Below are positions 18,209 to 28,737 of a DNA stretch of 64,000 nucleotides, one piece after another. Under the pieces are notes generated by a model. The model had not been told where the DNA came from. It ran no database searches and saw only the letters and a list, made by a program, of their open reading frames with translations. The number at the start of each line of letters is the position of its first letter. Position 1 is the stretch's first letter. Position numbers and translations under genes: made by a program. The stretch spans positions 25,542 through 89,541 of the forward strand of contig CAIMEY010000098.1 in the NCBI GenBank assembly GCA_903840165.1, given 5' to 3'. Origin of the DNA: an uncultured Myxococcales bacterium. GTDB lineage: Bacteria; Myxococcota_A; UBA9042.

Positions 18209-20641
18209 ATGGCCGATTTCGCCCCACTGCCCCCGGATCATCTGCCCGTTCTACCCCTGCGTGATGTAGTGGTTTTTCCGCATATGGTAGTGCCACTCTT
18301 TGTCGGCCGGGAACGCTCCGTAGCGGCGCTGGAGGCAGCCTTTGAGCGCCCACACAAGGACATCCTGGTGGTGGCGCAGCTCAACGCCCGCACCAATGAT
18401 CCGCAACCGGCCGATATGTATGACATCGCCTGCATTGGGACCGTGGCGCAAATCCTGCGCCTGCCGGACGGAACGGTCAAGGTGTTGATCGAGGGAAAAG
18501 TCCGCGCAAAGATTCAGAACTTTGTCGAAGGCTCTCCCTTTCTCTGCGCGCATGTGACGCGCCTCGACACCGACAAGGAAACGGAAGTTTCGGAGACCGT
18601 CGCTTCAGAAATGCGCGACTTGGCCCGCCAAGCCTTTGACGATTACATCAAGGTCAATCGCCGCATTCCCCCAGAGGTTTTGCTCTCCGTCGCCGCCATT
18701 GACGATGCGGGGCAGTTGGCCGACACCATTGCCGCCCACGTCGGCTTTAAGATCGCCGAACGCCAAGAATTGCTTTCCATGGCAGACCGTTACCTTCGTC
18801 TGCAACGTCTGGTGGAGTTGCTGCAAACCGAGACGGAAGCGCTGTCTGTTGAGGCCAAGGTGCGCAAGCGGGCCCAAAACCCGAACCAGGCGCAGGCGGC
18901 CCAGCAGGGGCAAGGGCAGGCCGAAGCCGAACAGCAGGCCGACGAGTTTAAGAATGAACTTGAGGAGTTGTGGAAGCAGATCCAGGACAAAGCCCTGCCC
19001 GAAGAGGCCAAGGGCCGGCTGGAACGCGAGTTCAAAAAGCTCAAGATGATGAACCCGATGTCTGCGGAATCCGGTGTGATTCGCACGTACGTCGATTGGG
19101 TCTTATCCCTGCCTTGGGCGACGTGGACCGCGGACAAGCTAGACGTCGCCGAAGTGCGCAAAATCTTGGATGCCGATCACTACGGCCTGGACAAACCCAA
19201 GGAACGCATTCTGGAATACTTGGCCGTCCAGCAACTGCGCGGCCAAGTCGGTCGCGGGCCGGTGCTTTGCTTGGTCGGCCCTCCGGGCGTGGGCAAGACC
19301 TCACTGGCCAAATCGATTGCACGGGCCATGGACCGCAAATTCGTTCGCGTTTCCCTTGGCGGTGTACGCGACGAAGCGGAAATCCGTGGTCACCGGCGGA
19401 CTTATGTCGGCGCCTTGCCCGGCAAGATCATCCACGCCATCAAGAGGGCCGGGACTTCTAATCCGGTGATTTTGCTGGACGAAATCGACAAGATGTCCAT
19501 GGACTTCCGCGGTGATCCCAGTGCGGCGTTGTTGGAAGTGCTGGATCCCGAACAAAATGAGGCCTTTGTCGACCACTACATCGACCTGGACTATGACCTG
19601 TCCAAAGTGCTGTTTTTGACGACGGCGAATAACCTGCAGGCCATTCCGTGGGCCCTGTCCGATCGGCTTGAGATCATTGAGCTCGGCGGGTACACCGAGG
19701 TCGACAAGCTGCAAATCGCGAAAACGTACTTGGTGCCCCGGCAGCTAGAGGAGACGGGACTCAAGCAACTCTCCGTCATTTTTGAAGAAGAAGCGCTTGA
19801 ATCCTTGATTCGCGGCCATACGCGCGAGGCGGGCGTCCGCAACCTGGAACGACAAATCGGCTCTGTTTGCCGCAAGATCGCAACCAAACACCTGAGCGAA
19901 CCGAAGAAGGGGCGCAAGAAGAAATGGGTCGTGAGCGCGGCTCTGGTCAAAGAGTTGCTAGGCGCTGAAAAGTACAAGCGAACGGCTGGCGAACAGCAGG
20001 ACAGGGTCGGCGTCGCCAATGGTTTGGCGGTCACAAGCGTCGGCGGCGACTTGCTGCTAGTGGAAGTGTCGCTGGTGCCGGGCAAAGGAAAAATGACGGT
20101 AACCGGAAAACTGGGCGACGTCATGAAGGAAAGTGTCGAAGCAGCGCTGAGTTACGTCCGCTCCCGCGGCAATGCCTTGGGCCTAGGTAAGGACTTCCAC
20201 GGCAAGGTCGATCTGCACGTGCACTTCCCGGAAGGTGCGATTCCCAAAGATGGTCCCTCGGCGGGTATTGCGATTGCGAGCGCTCTGACCTCGGCCTTGA
20301 CCCTGATTCCTGTACGCCATGATGTGGCGATGACCGGCGAAATTACCTTGCGCGGCAGGGTGTTAGCTATCGGAGGGCTCAAGGAGAAGGTGATTGCCGC
20401 CCACCGCGCTGGCTTGCGCAAGGTGATCTGCCCCAGGGAAAATGAACGCGATCTGGACGATATTCCGAAGGAAGTGCTCAGCGAGATGGAAATCATCCTG
20501 GTGGAGCACACCGATCAGGCCCTGCAACACGCCCTTCGGCTCAAGAACCCCACGGCTTTCCTGGCCAATCCAGCGGCCTACGCCAGCGATGATCTCGGGA
20601 TTCACGAGGGCTTGCCCGCCGGTGTGGATGCGCGCCACTGA
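18209..20641 (+). CDS. lon: ATP-dependent protease Lon
   Basis: Cytoplasmic AAA+ serine protease that degrades misfolded and regulatory proteins; 810 aa, typical for bacterial LonA. The ATG has GGAGAG 7 nt upstream and gives the usual N terminus ending in [15 protein letters not shown]. Order: LON N-domain (about 15-210), coiled-coil helical region with a Gln/Ala-rich stretch (about 225-265), AAA+ module with Walker A GPPGVGKT and Walker [11 protein letters not shown], and the protease domain. The catalytic dyad is visible: Ser684 in PKDGPSAG and Lys727 in KEKVIAAH, 43 residues apart as in E. coli. Together with clpB 1.2 kb further on, it forms a small proteostasis cluster. Confidence 0.97.
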   Translation: MADFAPLPPDHLPVLPLRDVVVFPHMVVPLFVGRERSVAALEAAFERPHKDILVVAQLNARTNDPQPADMYDIACIGTVAQILRLPDGTVKVLIEGKVRAKIQNFVEGSPFLCAHVTRLDTDKETEVSETVASEMRDLARQAFDDYIKVNRRIPPEVLLSVAAIDDAGQLADTIAAHVGFKIAERQELLSMADRYLRLQRLVELLQTETEALSVEAKVRKRAQNPNQAQAAQQGQGQAEAEQQADEFKNELEELWKQIQDKALPEEAKGRLEREFKKLKMMNPMSAESGVIRTYVDWVLSLPWATWTADKLDVAEVRKILDADHYGLDKPKERILEYLAVQQLRGQVGRGPVLCLVGPPGVGKTSLAKSIARAMDRKFVRVSLGGVRDEAEIRGHRRTYVGALPGKIIHAIKRAGTSNPVILLDEIDKMSMDFRGDPSAALLEVLDPEQNEAFVDHYIDLDYDLSKVLFLTTANNLQAIPWALSDRLEIIELGGYTEVDKLQIAKTYLVPRQLEETGLKQLSVIFEEEALESLIRGHTREAGVRNLERQIGSVCRKIATKHLSEPKKGRKKKWVVSAALVKELLGAEKYKRTAGEQQDRVGVANGLAVTSVGGDLLLVEVSLVPGKGKMTVTGKLGDVMKESVEAALSYVRSRGNALGLGKDFHGKVDLHVHFPEGAIPKDGPSAGIAIASALTSALTLIPVRHDVAMTGEITLRGRVLAIGGLKEKVIAAHRAGLRKVICPRENERDLDDIPKEVLSEMEIILVEHTDQALQHALRLKNPTAFLANPAAYASDDLGIHEGLPAGVDARH

Positions 20642-20693
20642 CGGGTGACCCAACGAAAGAATCCCTTCAATAGTAATTGGTTATGAGACGTTC

Positions 20694-21677
20694 TCAGCAG
20701 AGGCCTGTGAGGTAGCTCCAGGCCACGCGGGCGGCGACTCGGGCTGTGGCTCCGTCCTGGTCGAAGCGGGGATTGAGTTCATAAATACCCAACTGAGTCG
20801 GCACGTTCAGCGTCGATAGGTGCGCGGCTATTGCCACAACGGCAGGCAAGGGAACGCCAACGGGCGATGGCGAACTGACTCCAGGGGCGACACCTTGCGA
20901 AAAAGCATGTAAATTCAAAGACAAGGCCATGGCTCCTGTGGAACTGGCCAAGCCCTGGAGCACGCCAATCAACTGCTGCCCTGCCGCTTGGTCGCCGTCG
21001 GGAATCTGCGCCTGAGACCACATGGCTACGCCAAGCTGTTGCAGGTACTGCCAGTGCGCCGAGGCACAGTAGGCGCGTTGCAAGCCCCACAGCGCCAGCG
21101 AAGAGGGCGTGACGTGGGCCGCGGGCTCGCTCAGCAGCCGGCGCGTCGCAGAGGCACTGTGCGGTTCGCCGGTGAAGGGCCGAACCTGAGGGCGGGCGTC
21201 CACTTGCAAGACGCCCACGGTGGCGTCAGGCCCTGGCAATCCACGAGCCAGCCCCAGGACGGCTCCATAGGCGTGGTCAAAGCCGCCGCCAACAACCACT
21301 AGGCGCGCACGAGGAAACCGTTCGCGCAAAACACCAATCACTTCAGCGAGTCGGGCGTGGGTTTCCGCGGTATGCTCGGCCGGCATGAGGTCCCCAGCCT
21401 GCAAGATTGCGCCCGCGGGCAAATCCTGAGGCGCAGAAAGTCTGCCAAAGTAATCGCGAAACCTCGCTGGACCATCGGCAGCGCCGGCCCGCCCTCCTTC
21501 GAGGCGCACGCCGCGGTCGTCCGCCACGCCCAGAATAATCCCCTGAACCCGGTCTGGGGCGGTCACGCTGTCCAGCCCGACCATCCGCGAGGCCATGCGC
21601 GGGTCATCGCGACGACTCTTGCGTTCGGCCGATTGAGGCGTCGCATCCGCACGAACAAAACGCAAGGTATTGGCCAT
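20694..21677 (-). CDS. Ureohydrolase-fold protein (HutG/arginase-like) with degenerate metal site
   Basis: Product of 327 aa resembling formimidoylglutamase/agmatinase, with GAGGA 7 nt before the ATG. The fold signatures align but the two-manganese site is eroded. The GGDHS-type motif reads GGGFDHAYG (130-138, D and H kept). DAHxD reads DARPQ (160-164, His to Arg and second Asp to Gln). SxDxDxxDP reads SLNLHAFSQ (253-261, three Asp lost). Four or more of the six usual ligands are missing, so normal hydrolysis of arginine, agmatine or formiminoglutamate is unlikely. It could be a regulator, a pseudoenzyme or use a different chemistry. It lies between lon and clpB, converging on lon. Confidence 0.75.
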   Translation of the reverse strand: MANTLRFVRADATPQSAERKSRRDDPRMASRMVGLDSVTAPDRVQGIILGVADDRGVRLEGGRAGAADGPARFRDYFGRLSAPQDLPAGAILQAGDLMPAEHTAETHARLAEVIGVLRERFPRARLVVVGGGFDHAYGAVLGLARGLPGPDATVGVLQVDARPQVRPFTGEPHSASATRRLLSEPAAHVTPSSLALWGLQRAYCASAHWQYLQQLGVAMWSQAQIPDGDQAAGQQLIGVLQGLASSTGAMALSLNLHAFSQGVAPGVSSPSPVGVPLPAVVAIAAHLSTLNVPTQLGIYELNPRFDQDGATARVAARVAWSYLTGLC

Positions 21678-21820
21678 GTTGGATCCTCACGGTTGCGGGC
21701 CAAACGCGTCCCTTCCTGGGCTCAAAGCTTGCCGTCAAAGCCGTCCGATGCCTAGGCCTACCATGGCCACAGTTCCGCAAGTGTCGCTGAGAGCCACAAA
21801 GCAGCAACGGGGCTATCGGG

Positions 21821-21846
21821 AAAAAGCGACGTAATTTCAAGCCGCT
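21821..21846 (-). terminator. Likely Rho-independent terminator of clpB
   Basis: On the minus strand an AGCGGC arm (21841-21846) pairs with GTCGCT (21825-21830), with one G-T wobble, and is followed at once by a TTTTT run (21821-21825). It starts 3 bp after the clpB stop codon. The stem is short, so strength is uncertain. Confidence 0.45.
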
Positions 21847-21848
21847 CT

Positions 21849-24434
21849 TTACCCAGCGACATCAAAGTGCAGTTTGTCTTGCACCACGCTGACGACAATC
21901 TTGTCCCCCGGCAGGTACTTGCCCTCCAAGATCTTTGAAGCCATTGGGTTTTCCAAGAGCAGCTGGATGGTCCGCTTGAGTGGCCGCGCGCCGTACATGG
22001 CGTCGTACCCCTCGTGCGCCAAAAGCGTTTGCGCCTCCTGGGTGACCAGCAGACTCAGCTTGCGGTCTTCGAGCCTCTTGGCAAAACGCGCCAACTGGAT
22101 CTCGACGATCCGCTGCATATCCTGTTGGCGCAAGGAGTTGAAGACCACAACCTCGTCGATGCGGTTGAGGAATTCGGGCCGGAAGTGCTGGCGCAACGCC
22201 ATCTCCACCACCGCTTTGACCGCCCGATCCCCTTTAGATTCAAGGATGTCTGTACTGCCGATGTTCGATGTCATCAGCACCAACGTGTTGCGGAAATCGA
22301 CCGTTCGCCCCTGAGAATCGGTGAGGCGACCTTCATCGAGCACCTGCAGCAGCACGTTGACGACATCCGGGTGCGCCTTTTCGATTTCATCCAACAAAAC
22401 AACGCAGTAAGGACGACGCCGCACAGCTTCTGTCAGTTGGCCGCCCTCTTCATGTCCGACATAGCCGGGAGGCGCGCCGATTAGCCGCGCAACTGTATGT
22501 TTTTCCATGTATTCGCTCATGTCCAAGCGAACCATGGCGCGATCGTCGTCAAACAGGAATTCCGCAAGCGTCTTAACGAGTTCTGTCTTGCCTACACCTG
22601 TGGGCCCCAGGAAGATGAAACTGCCCATGGGCCGATTGGGGTCCTGCAGGCCAGAGCGCGAACGACGGACCGCATTGGCTACAGATTCAATGGCTTCCTC
22701 TTGATGCACCACGCGTTTTTGCAGGTGCTGCTCGAGTTGCAGCAGCTTGCGCATTTCGCTCTCGAGCATCCGCGTCACAGGCACGCCGGTCCAAGCGCTG
22801 ACCACTTTGGCGACTTCGTCGGCGCTGACCTCTTCATTGAGCATTTTCCCTGTTTTTTGAACCTCTTCCAGCTTGACCCGGGCCTCTTTGACTTCCTGCT
22901 CCAGCGCGGGGATTTCTCCGTACCGCAGCTTGGCCGCCGTCTCATTGTCGTAGCGTCGTTCCGCCGATTCCAGTTGAATGGTCAGCTCTTCGAGCCGCTC
23001 CTTGTGGGTGCGAATCGTATCGATCAGGGTCTTTTCTCGCTGCCATTCGGCCCGCTTGGCGCTCGCTTGTTCTTTTAGATCAGCGAGTTCCTGCTGCAAG
23101 GCTTTGAGCCGCTCCTTGGAGGCCGCGTCTTCCTCGCGCTGCAGAGCGGACTGCTCAATCTCCAACCGTTGGACACGCCGCTGCATTTGGTCAATTTCGG
23201 TGGGCAGGCTGTCGATCTCAATGCGCAAGCGACTTGCTGCTTCATCCATCAGATCAATGGCTTTATCTGGCAAGAACCGGTCTGCGATGTACCGGTCCGA
23301 CAGCGTCGCGGCCGCCACCAAAGCCGCATCTTGAATCCGCACGCCGTGATGAACTTCGTACTTCTCCTTGAGGCCGCGCAGAATAGAAATCGTATCTGGT
23401 ACGCTGGGTTCCCCGCACAGGACGGGCTGAAAGCGCCGCTCCAGCGCCGGGTCCTTCTCCACGTATTTGCGGTACTCGTCGAGCGTAGTCGCGCCGATGC
23501 AGTGCAATTCCCCACGCGCCAGGGCCGGTTTGAGCATGTTTGAGGCGTCCATCGCACCTTCGCCCTTGCCCGCACCCACGAGGTTGTGCAGTTCGTCGAT
23601 AAACAGCACCACTTCGCCCTGGTAATCAACGAGTTCCTTGAGCACAGCCTTGAGGCGTTCTTCAAACTCGCCGCGGTACTTGCTGCCGGCGACCATCGAA
23701 GCCAAGTCCAGCGCAAAAATCTTTTTTCCTTTCAGCCCTTCGGGCACATCGCCCGAGACGATACGCTGGGCAAGTCCTTCGACGATGGCCGTCTTGCCGA
23801 CGCCAGGATCGCCAATTAAAACAGGGTTATTCTTGCGGCGACGCGACAGCACCTGCATCACCCGCCGGATTTCATCATCACGTCCCACCACGGGATCGAG
23901 CTTGCCTTGGGCCGCCACCGCCGTCAGGTCCCGCGCATACTTTTCCAGGGCCTGGAACTGCGATTCCGCATCCTCACCCGTCACTCGGGTGGAGCCACGC
24001 AAGGGCTTGAGTGCAGTAAGGAGTTTCTCGCGCGTCAGGCCCCGCACAGCCAACGCCTGGCCAGCGGTACCTTTGCGGTCCGCCAGCAACGCCAGAAGCA
24101 AATGCTCTGTGGAAGCAAAATCATCTTTAAATTTGATACGTTCCCGCTCAACCTCCTCCATGTACGCCTGAAACCGTTCCGAGGCCATCAGCCCCTGACT
24201 GCCCTGCCCGCGCACGGCCGGCAGACGCGACACGGCGCGCTCCAACTCTTCGTGCAACGGCTCGACCGGCACTTCCAGCTTGCCAAGCAAGGGCTTAACC
24301 AAGCCCTCCACTTGCCCAGTCAGCGCCCAAAGGACGTGCTCTGGCTCGATAAACTGGTGGCTGCGGCGAATCGCCTCTTCACTGGCCAACTTGATCGCGG
24401 CCTGCGCATTGTTCGTCAACTTGCTGGGCTGCAT
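21849..24434 (-). CDS. clpB: ATP-dependent disaggregase ClpB
   Basis: Hsp100 chaperone that, with DnaK, pulls proteins out of aggregates; 861 aa, the normal length. AGGAA lies before the ATG. Order: Clp_N domain (about 1-145), first AAA+ module with Walker [10 protein letters not shown] (about 205), the long middle coiled coil that distinguishes ClpB from ClpA/ClpC (about 410-525), second AAA+ with GPTGVGKTE (about 605), and the D2 small domain. No CIRCE element (TTAGCACTC-N9-GAGTGCTAA) lies upstream. A possible -35/-10 pair (TTGAAC, 17 bp, GAATAT) can be read on the minus strand about 100-150 bp upstream but is weak. Confidence 0.97.
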   Translation of the reverse strand: MQPSKLTNNAQAAIKLASEEAIRRSHQFIEPEHVLWALTGQVEGLVKPLLGKLEVPVEPLHEELERAVSRLPAVRGQGSQGLMASERFQAYMEEVERERIKFKDDFASTEHLLLALLADRKGTAGQALAVRGLTREKLLTALKPLRGSTRVTGEDAESQFQALEKYARDLTAVAAQGKLDPVVGRDDEIRRVMQVLSRRRKNNPVLIGDPGVGKTAIVEGLAQRIVSGDVPEGLKGKKIFALDLASMVAGSKYRGEFEERLKAVLKELVDYQGEVVLFIDELHNLVGAGKGEGAMDASNMLKPALARGELHCIGATTLDEYRKYVEKDPALERRFQPVLCGEPSVPDTISILRGLKEKYEVHHGVRIQDAALVAAATLSDRYIADRFLPDKAIDLMDEAASRLRIEIDSLPTEIDQMQRRVQRLEIEQSALQREEDAASKERLKALQQELADLKEQASAKRAEWQREKTLIDTIRTHKERLEELTIQLESAERRYDNETAAKLRYGEIPALEQEVKEARVKLEEVQKTGKMLNEEVSADEVAKVVSAWTGVPVTRMLESEMRKLLQLEQHLQKRVVHQEEAIESVANAVRRSRSGLQDPNRPMGSFIFLGPTGVGKTELVKTLAEFLFDDDRAMVRLDMSEYMEKHTVARLIGAPPGYVGHEEGGQLTEAVRRRPYCVVLLDEIEKAHPDVVNVLLQVLDEGRLTDSQGRTVDFRNTLVLMTSNIGSTDILESKGDRAVKAVVEMALRQHFRPEFLNRIDEVVVFNSLRQQDMQRIVEIQLARFAKRLEDRKLSLLVTQEAQTLLAHEGYDAMYGARPLKRTIQLLLENPMASKILEGKYLPGDKIVVSVVQDKLHFDVAG

Positions 24435-24447
24435 GGCAATTTCCTTT

Positions 24448-24462
24448 GGGAATCAAATTCCC
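24448..24462. promoter_or_regulatory. Small palindrome just upstream of clpB
   Basis: Perfect GGGAAT-CAA-ATTCCC palindrome 14 bp before the clpB start codon, directly before its ribosome binding site. It could be an operator or a translation-modulating hairpin. Palindromes of this size occur by chance in a window this large. Confidence 0.25.
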
Positions 24463-24668
24463 GGGTGACTGGCTATCCGCCTGCTGACCCGACCTCCGAG
24501 GACGACGGGCAGGCAGCAACGCGACCTCGGCCTCTCCGCTATAGACGGGCAGAATATTCAACTGTTATCTCAGTTGGTTCAATCCAAGGGCCTCAGGCAG
24601 GAAAGGATGGGGCCGGTCCATGTCAAGCCCCGGTTGCAGCCGAGGAACGGAACAGGTATGCAGAGGCC

Positions 24669-25106
24669 GTGAAATCCGCTTGGCCCACACTCGTTGTCCT
24701 ACTTTGCTGGGCGTGCAGCCATGACTGTGGCACCGACGCGCGCATTGCGGCCAAAGCGGCGGCTGGCCCCAACATCCAAGAGTGCGGATACCAATCGTTT
24801 CCAGTGGCTTCGTGCCTAACGCTGCCCGCCGCACACACCGCCGAATCGTGTATTGAAGCGGCGTGGAAGAAGTGCCATCCAGCCCACATCCGCCGTTATG
24901 CCGTCCGCCAAGATGGCGCAACCTATGACGATTTATATGTCGTGCCCAATAGCGGCGGCTGTGAACTGCAAATCGTGCGCCAGTATGTGCTCGAGTACTG
25001 CCAGGACCCCGTGCTGATCTGCAAAGACGCCACGCCCATCCTGTGGGAGAACCTGCCACAATGTCCCTTTTTCAATGAAGAATCGTGCACCGGCGGCTAC
25101 CAGTAG
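24669..25106 (+). CDS. Small Cys-rich exported protein, uncharacterised
   Basis: Unknown family. The frame is open from far upstream, but the only sensible start is a GTG at 24669, giving 145 aa with a hydrophobic N terminus (WPTLVVLLCWAC) that looks like a signal peptide or weak lipobox. The rest has about a dozen Cys spread over 120 residues (CGY, SCL, SCIEAAWKKC, GGC, YCQ, ICK, QCP, SCT), as in disulfide-stabilised secreted proteins. It ends 6 bp before the convergent DUF4175-like gene. The GTG start and weak ribosome binding site lower certainty about the exact N terminus. Confidence 0.6.
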   Translation: MKSAWPTLVVLLCWACSHDCGTDARIAAKAAAGPNIQECGYQSFPVASCLTLPAAHTAESCIEAAWKKCHPAHIRRYAVRQDGATYDDLYVVPNSGGCELQIVRQYVLEYCQDPVLICKDATPILWENLPQCPFFNEESCTGGYQ

Positions 25107-25112
25107 CTGCGC

Positions 25113-28100
25113 TTACCGGGCAATCGCTTTCCAGTAGCGTTGCAGGCGTTCTTGATAGGCGGGCGGGGCCTTGTTCTGCATCGCCCGCAGCACATCTTCT
25201 CGGAATCGCTGCGCTTCATCGCTTTGATTGTCCTGGCGCAACTCGACCGGTTGATCCGGGGCGCCCATGCCCACCGCGTCGCCCGGCTGAGCGCCACTCT
25301 TCTGAGGGCCTTCGCGGTTGTCGAGGAGTTGCTGGGCCCTCTCCAAACTATCTAGAATTTCTGCCGTTTGCTCAAAAGCTCGGCGTGCATCAGCACCGCG
25401 CAAGGACTCACTGGCCTGCCTCATCACTTCCAGGGCATGGTCGAGGCGATCGCCCACCTGCCGTTGCAGGGCTGGATGGCGGTCGGCTTGGGCGAGCTTG
25501 TCACGCAAGGTCTGTAAAGCGCGGCGCAATTGCTCTTCAACAACGCCATCGCCCTCCATCCGGGCGCGCGTCGCCGGCCTCAAGACTTCAGCGGGACTCG
25601 GCAGCATCTCACGCAATCGCCCAGAAGCTTTAGCAATTTTGTCCGCAGCCGCCGCCAGCCTCGCCGCATCCGCTGCCAGTTCGCGGGCCCCATCGTCGCT
25701 GGGATCTTCATCGACCGCCCTCTGGGTCGCACCGAGCAAATCCTCAGACTCTATCAATGATTGCAGGGCGACATCGTACTGCCCACGTTCCAAAGCCTGC
25801 GCCGCCGACTGCATGGCCGTTCGCGCCGCCTGCAGGGGACGACTTGAACGCAAGTCCTTGGTTTGCAAGCGTTGGGGCCGAACGGCGGCCATGGCGTCTT
25901 GAAGCACGTCCAGCACGGCCGGCAAGAGGCTGACTTTGGCATTCTTGAGTCGTTCTGCGGTATTATGTTCCTGTTCTTCCGCTGCCGGTCTCAATTCATC
26001 GCGCAACTGCCCCTGCCCCTGTTGCGCGCGGGCCACGCCATGGCGAAGGTCCTGCACAAGGCGGGCCAACGCCGCATCTTCTGAACTTCGCTGGCGATCT
26101 ACGCCCGTCTGCACCGAATCCAGCTGCCCATCCATCGCCTCGCGAATTTGTCGCATTCGGTCCAGGGCTTCGCGCGCCTTGCCTTGTCGAAGCAATTGCC
26201 GAACTTCACTCAGGTCTCCCCTCTGGTCGGCCATGGTCCGTTGCAGCCCCAGGGCATCGATGCCGCCGGGGTTGAGGTGCTCATAAGGTACGATGTGGGC
26301 TTGCTTATTGGCCTGAGTGGCCATGCGATCCATCTGCTGCTCCAGTTGGTCCAGCAGGCGCTCAGCCTCGGTCTGCAGAGGCGCTGACCCCTGATCCGCA
26401 AGCTTTTCCAATGTAGAAACAAGCTGTTTCTCGGTGTCGGCCACGGCCTTTCCTTGCCGAGCCAAGTCGGCCTCGTGCTCAGCCGAAGCCACCTGCCCGA
26501 GCGCCCAAGCTGCCTGTTCCTGCGCAGCGATCACCAAAGCATGTTGATTTTGCAGCGTATAGACCGCCTGGACCGCCGGATAGCCGCTGGCAGCCGCATC
26601 GATTCGCCCAGCGACTCTGTTTTCGTCAGCGAGCACATCCGACAATTGCCTTTCAATTTCCATTAGATCTGCAGCAGACTGTCCCCGACCCAGCCGATCG
26701 TCGCCGAGTTGCGTGCGGGCCGCCCTCAAGCTTTCCAGGGCCCGTTGCTCTTGCTGCGCCATCTCCGCACGAGCACGCAGGACGACAGACAAATCCGTTT
26801 GCTTTTGAGCAGGATCGCGATCCAGCCTGTCGCCGAGGCGCTGCGTCCACAGTTCCGTCAGCTCGGCCAAAAGGTCCAGGTTGTGCAGGTGGTAGCGGTC
26901 GGCGGAGAACATGCGCAGCCGCAGCTTGGTTGACTCACCTTTATGCTGTCCTTCTAAGGGGTTATTGTCGACCGCCTCCAAGTGAACCAAGGCCACATCG
27001 CCAGGGCGTAACTGCAGCGAATCGACGGCCAACGTCTCGGTGACAGGCCAACGAGTCTGCTCGGGCTGCAACGCAATACTTCGTCTTTCCACGCCATTTC
27101 CAGGCCGCGCAACGACCAAATCCACTTGCTGAAGCCCCAAATCGTCGCTGACCTCACCCTCGAGGCTGATGATCTCACCGGCGCGGACCTCTATCTCCCC
27201 CTGAGGCTTGAGGATTTGCGCCCTGGGCGGCTGATCTTCATCGACGCGCAGTTCGCGAAATGTCTGTTCTCGCAGGGGATTTTGCTCCGCGTCGACTCCG
27301 CGATACCGGTAGCGCGTAGCGGCGAGCACCGCCCGACTCCAGCGCACGCGGCGCGGCCCCGTTTCCAGCACCGGACCGTACTCAAAACGCCCATGGCCGA
27401 CGTCGAATTCCACAGCAGTTAAGGTGAGTCCGGGCAGCGCTTCGGCAGTCACCGTTACCCGTCCACCGCGCAGAACCCGTCCTTCGCCGCCATCTTCGTC
27501 GCGGGTCGGCAGGCGCTTTCTCGCATAAAGAGGCGGTTCTAAGCGCAATTTCTGATCCGCCACCAAGGTACCGACGTCGCGAACTTGCGGACCCGTGGAT
27601 TCGCGGGGACGCGTGAGTTGCCGCCAGGCACTAGGGAAGAGCAGCACGGCGCCAACCGCAAGCGCGAGCAACAGGGCTAACCCTATACTATTGCGTTTGA
27701 TTCTCCGCTGAACGAGTCCAAGGGCCGTGTCAATGGCCGGCAGTTGCAACTCGGCCAAGCGCAACGTGGAAGCGACGAGCAGCGGCGATCCGAGCTGCAG
27801 CGGCATCTGGGCAACAGGAACAGATTCAGCGGCTTGGGCAATTTCGAGGGCCGAGCGCAGCAGTTCGGCGCCAGCCCGGGTCCCATCGGCCGCGGTGAGA
27901 ATCTGATTGGCTGCCCACCGCGAAAGGCTCGATGTTTTGCGGGTTTGCCGCCAGCCGTGCATCAGACCGACGGTCAGTCCAAGGACCAGGCCGACCCCAA
28001 TCAGCCAGGCCCCCGCACCGGTTGTTTGCGAAGTCATGAGAACTAAAAAGGAAGTCACACAACTGAATGCGACTGCGGTGACACCCGCCAGCGCCACCGA

Positions 28101-28220
28101 CTCAAGGGCCAGGGCCTGCACCCAGCGCCGCCGCTGAGCCTGCGTCGCGCGTAGCAACTGACCGGCCTGCGGAAGGTCAAATCGCAAGTTATTGCGGGAA
28201 GCTACGTCGTGTGGTGCCAT
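25113..28220 (-). CDS. DUF4175-like large membrane protein with C-terminal coiled coils
   Basis: A 1035-aa product. The N-terminal part has three hydrophobic segments (about residues 40-58, 68-90 and 175-200), followed by an extracytoplasmic beta-rich region (about 215-450) with Ig-like and Big-like strands. The remainder is highly charged Gln/Ala/Arg/Glu-rich helix predicted as coiled coil (about 460-1030), ending in a YQERLQRYWKAIAR tail. This layout matches DUF4175 proteins, which in related bacteria neighbour MoxR ATPase, DUF58 and transglutaminase genes; here the DUF58/TgpA pair lies 9 kb away. An alternative GTG start at 28247 adds nine residues. Neither start has a strong Shine-Dalgarno. 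Function is not established. Confidence 0.75.
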   Translation of the reverse strand: MAPHDVASRNNLRFDLPQAGQLLRATQAQRRRWVQALALESVALAGVTAVAFSCVTSFLVLMTSQTTGAGAWLIGVGLVLGLTVGLMHGWRQTRKTSSLSRWAANQILTAADGTRAGAELLRSALEIAQAAESVPVAQMPLQLGSPLLVASTLRLAELQLPAIDTALGLVQRRIKRNSIGLALLLALAVGAVLLFPSAWRQLTRPRESTGPQVRDVGTLVADQKLRLEPPLYARKRLPTRDEDGGEGRVLRGGRVTVTAEALPGLTLTAVEFDVGHGRFEYGPVLETGPRRVRWSRAVLAATRYRYRGVDAEQNPLREQTFRELRVDEDQPPRAQILKPQGEIEVRAGEIISLEGEVSDDLGLQQVDLVVARPGNGVERRSIALQPEQTRWPVTETLAVDSLQLRPGDVALVHLEAVDNNPLEGQHKGESTKLRLRMFSADRYHLHNLDLLAELTELWTQRLGDRLDRDPAQKQTDLSVVLRARAEMAQQEQRALESLRAARTQLGDDRLGRGQSAADLMEIERQLSDVLADENRVAGRIDAAASGYPAVQAVYTLQNQHALVIAAQEQAAWALGQVASAEHEADLARQGKAVADTEKQLVSTLEKLADQGSAPLQTEAERLLDQLEQQMDRMATQANKQAHIVPYEHLNPGGIDALGLQRTMADQRGDLSEVRQLLRQGKAREALDRMRQIREAMDGQLDSVQTGVDRQRSSEDAALARLVQDLRHGVARAQQGQGQLRDELRPAAEEQEHNTAERLKNAKVSLLPAVLDVLQDAMAAVRPQRLQTKDLRSSRPLQAARTAMQSAAQALERGQYDVALQSLIESEDLLGATQRAVDEDPSDDGARELAADAARLAAAADKIAKASGRLREMLPSPAEVLRPATRARMEGDGVVEEQLRRALQTLRDKLAQADRHPALQRQVGDRLDHALEVMRQASESLRGADARRAFEQTAEILDSLERAQQLLDNREGPQKSGAQPGDAVGMGAPDQPVELRQDNQSDEAQRFREDVLRAMQNKAPPAYQERLQRYWKAIAR

Positions 28221-28737
28221 CCAAGCGCTTGACCGGCGCGCACCCAACGGCGCCTGTGACCCTTACACCATGCAGCCGACGCCGCGGGCTGTCAAAACTT
28301 GGCGTCCTGTCTGGCATTTGCCCGACCCGGCTATCGCGCCCGGCCCGCAGATCAGGGCCGTCAGAACCCCTGCCAAATTCGCCCGACCGCGCCACCTCTG
28401 CCGCTGTGGACGTTCATCTTGACCGAACGGCTGCCGGCATGGTACGTACCGCGCCGAGTTGGCGAACCTTTGCGGCTCTGGTCAACACAACCTACTGATT
28501 TGGCTTGCAAAATCTTGAAACGAAACTTCACTGAGTCGCGGTGGCCTAGAGCCACCCCAACTCTTTGAAAGTCGCGACATGAAAAGGGATTCGCTCCGTG
28601 GCAAATGCTGCAACCCCATTAGTTCGGCCACGAACGATGGCCGGGAGCGCCGCTGCCGCGATCAAGACTGACCCAAGTTCCTAGCCCGACCTGTTCCACC
28701 TAATGCACCCTGTGCCCGGCGTAAACCTGCGATAAAC
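28221..28737. other. Intergenic region upstream of the atp genes, with nested inverted repeats
   Basis: A 517-bp divergent region between the DUF4175-like gene and atpI. It contains a nested fold: GGTGGC (28540-28545) pairs with GCCACC (28551-28556), enclosed by GTCGCG (28535-28540) and CGCGAC (28573-28578), about 160 bp before atpI. The inner and outer arms share base 28540. A TTGACC at 28419 lacks a clear -10. No gene, tRNA or repeat from elsewhere in the window was recognised. Confidence 0.4.

Noticed and set aside
24435..24668. Search for CIRCE or heat-shock promoter before clpB
   Set aside because: No TTAGCACTC-N9-GAGTGCTAA and no convincing sigma-32 box; only a weak sigma-70-like pair.
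28248..28737. Possible tRNA gene in the gap before atpI
   Set aside because: No GTTCGAATC-type T-loop or cloverleaf pairing could be drawn; only short hairpins.
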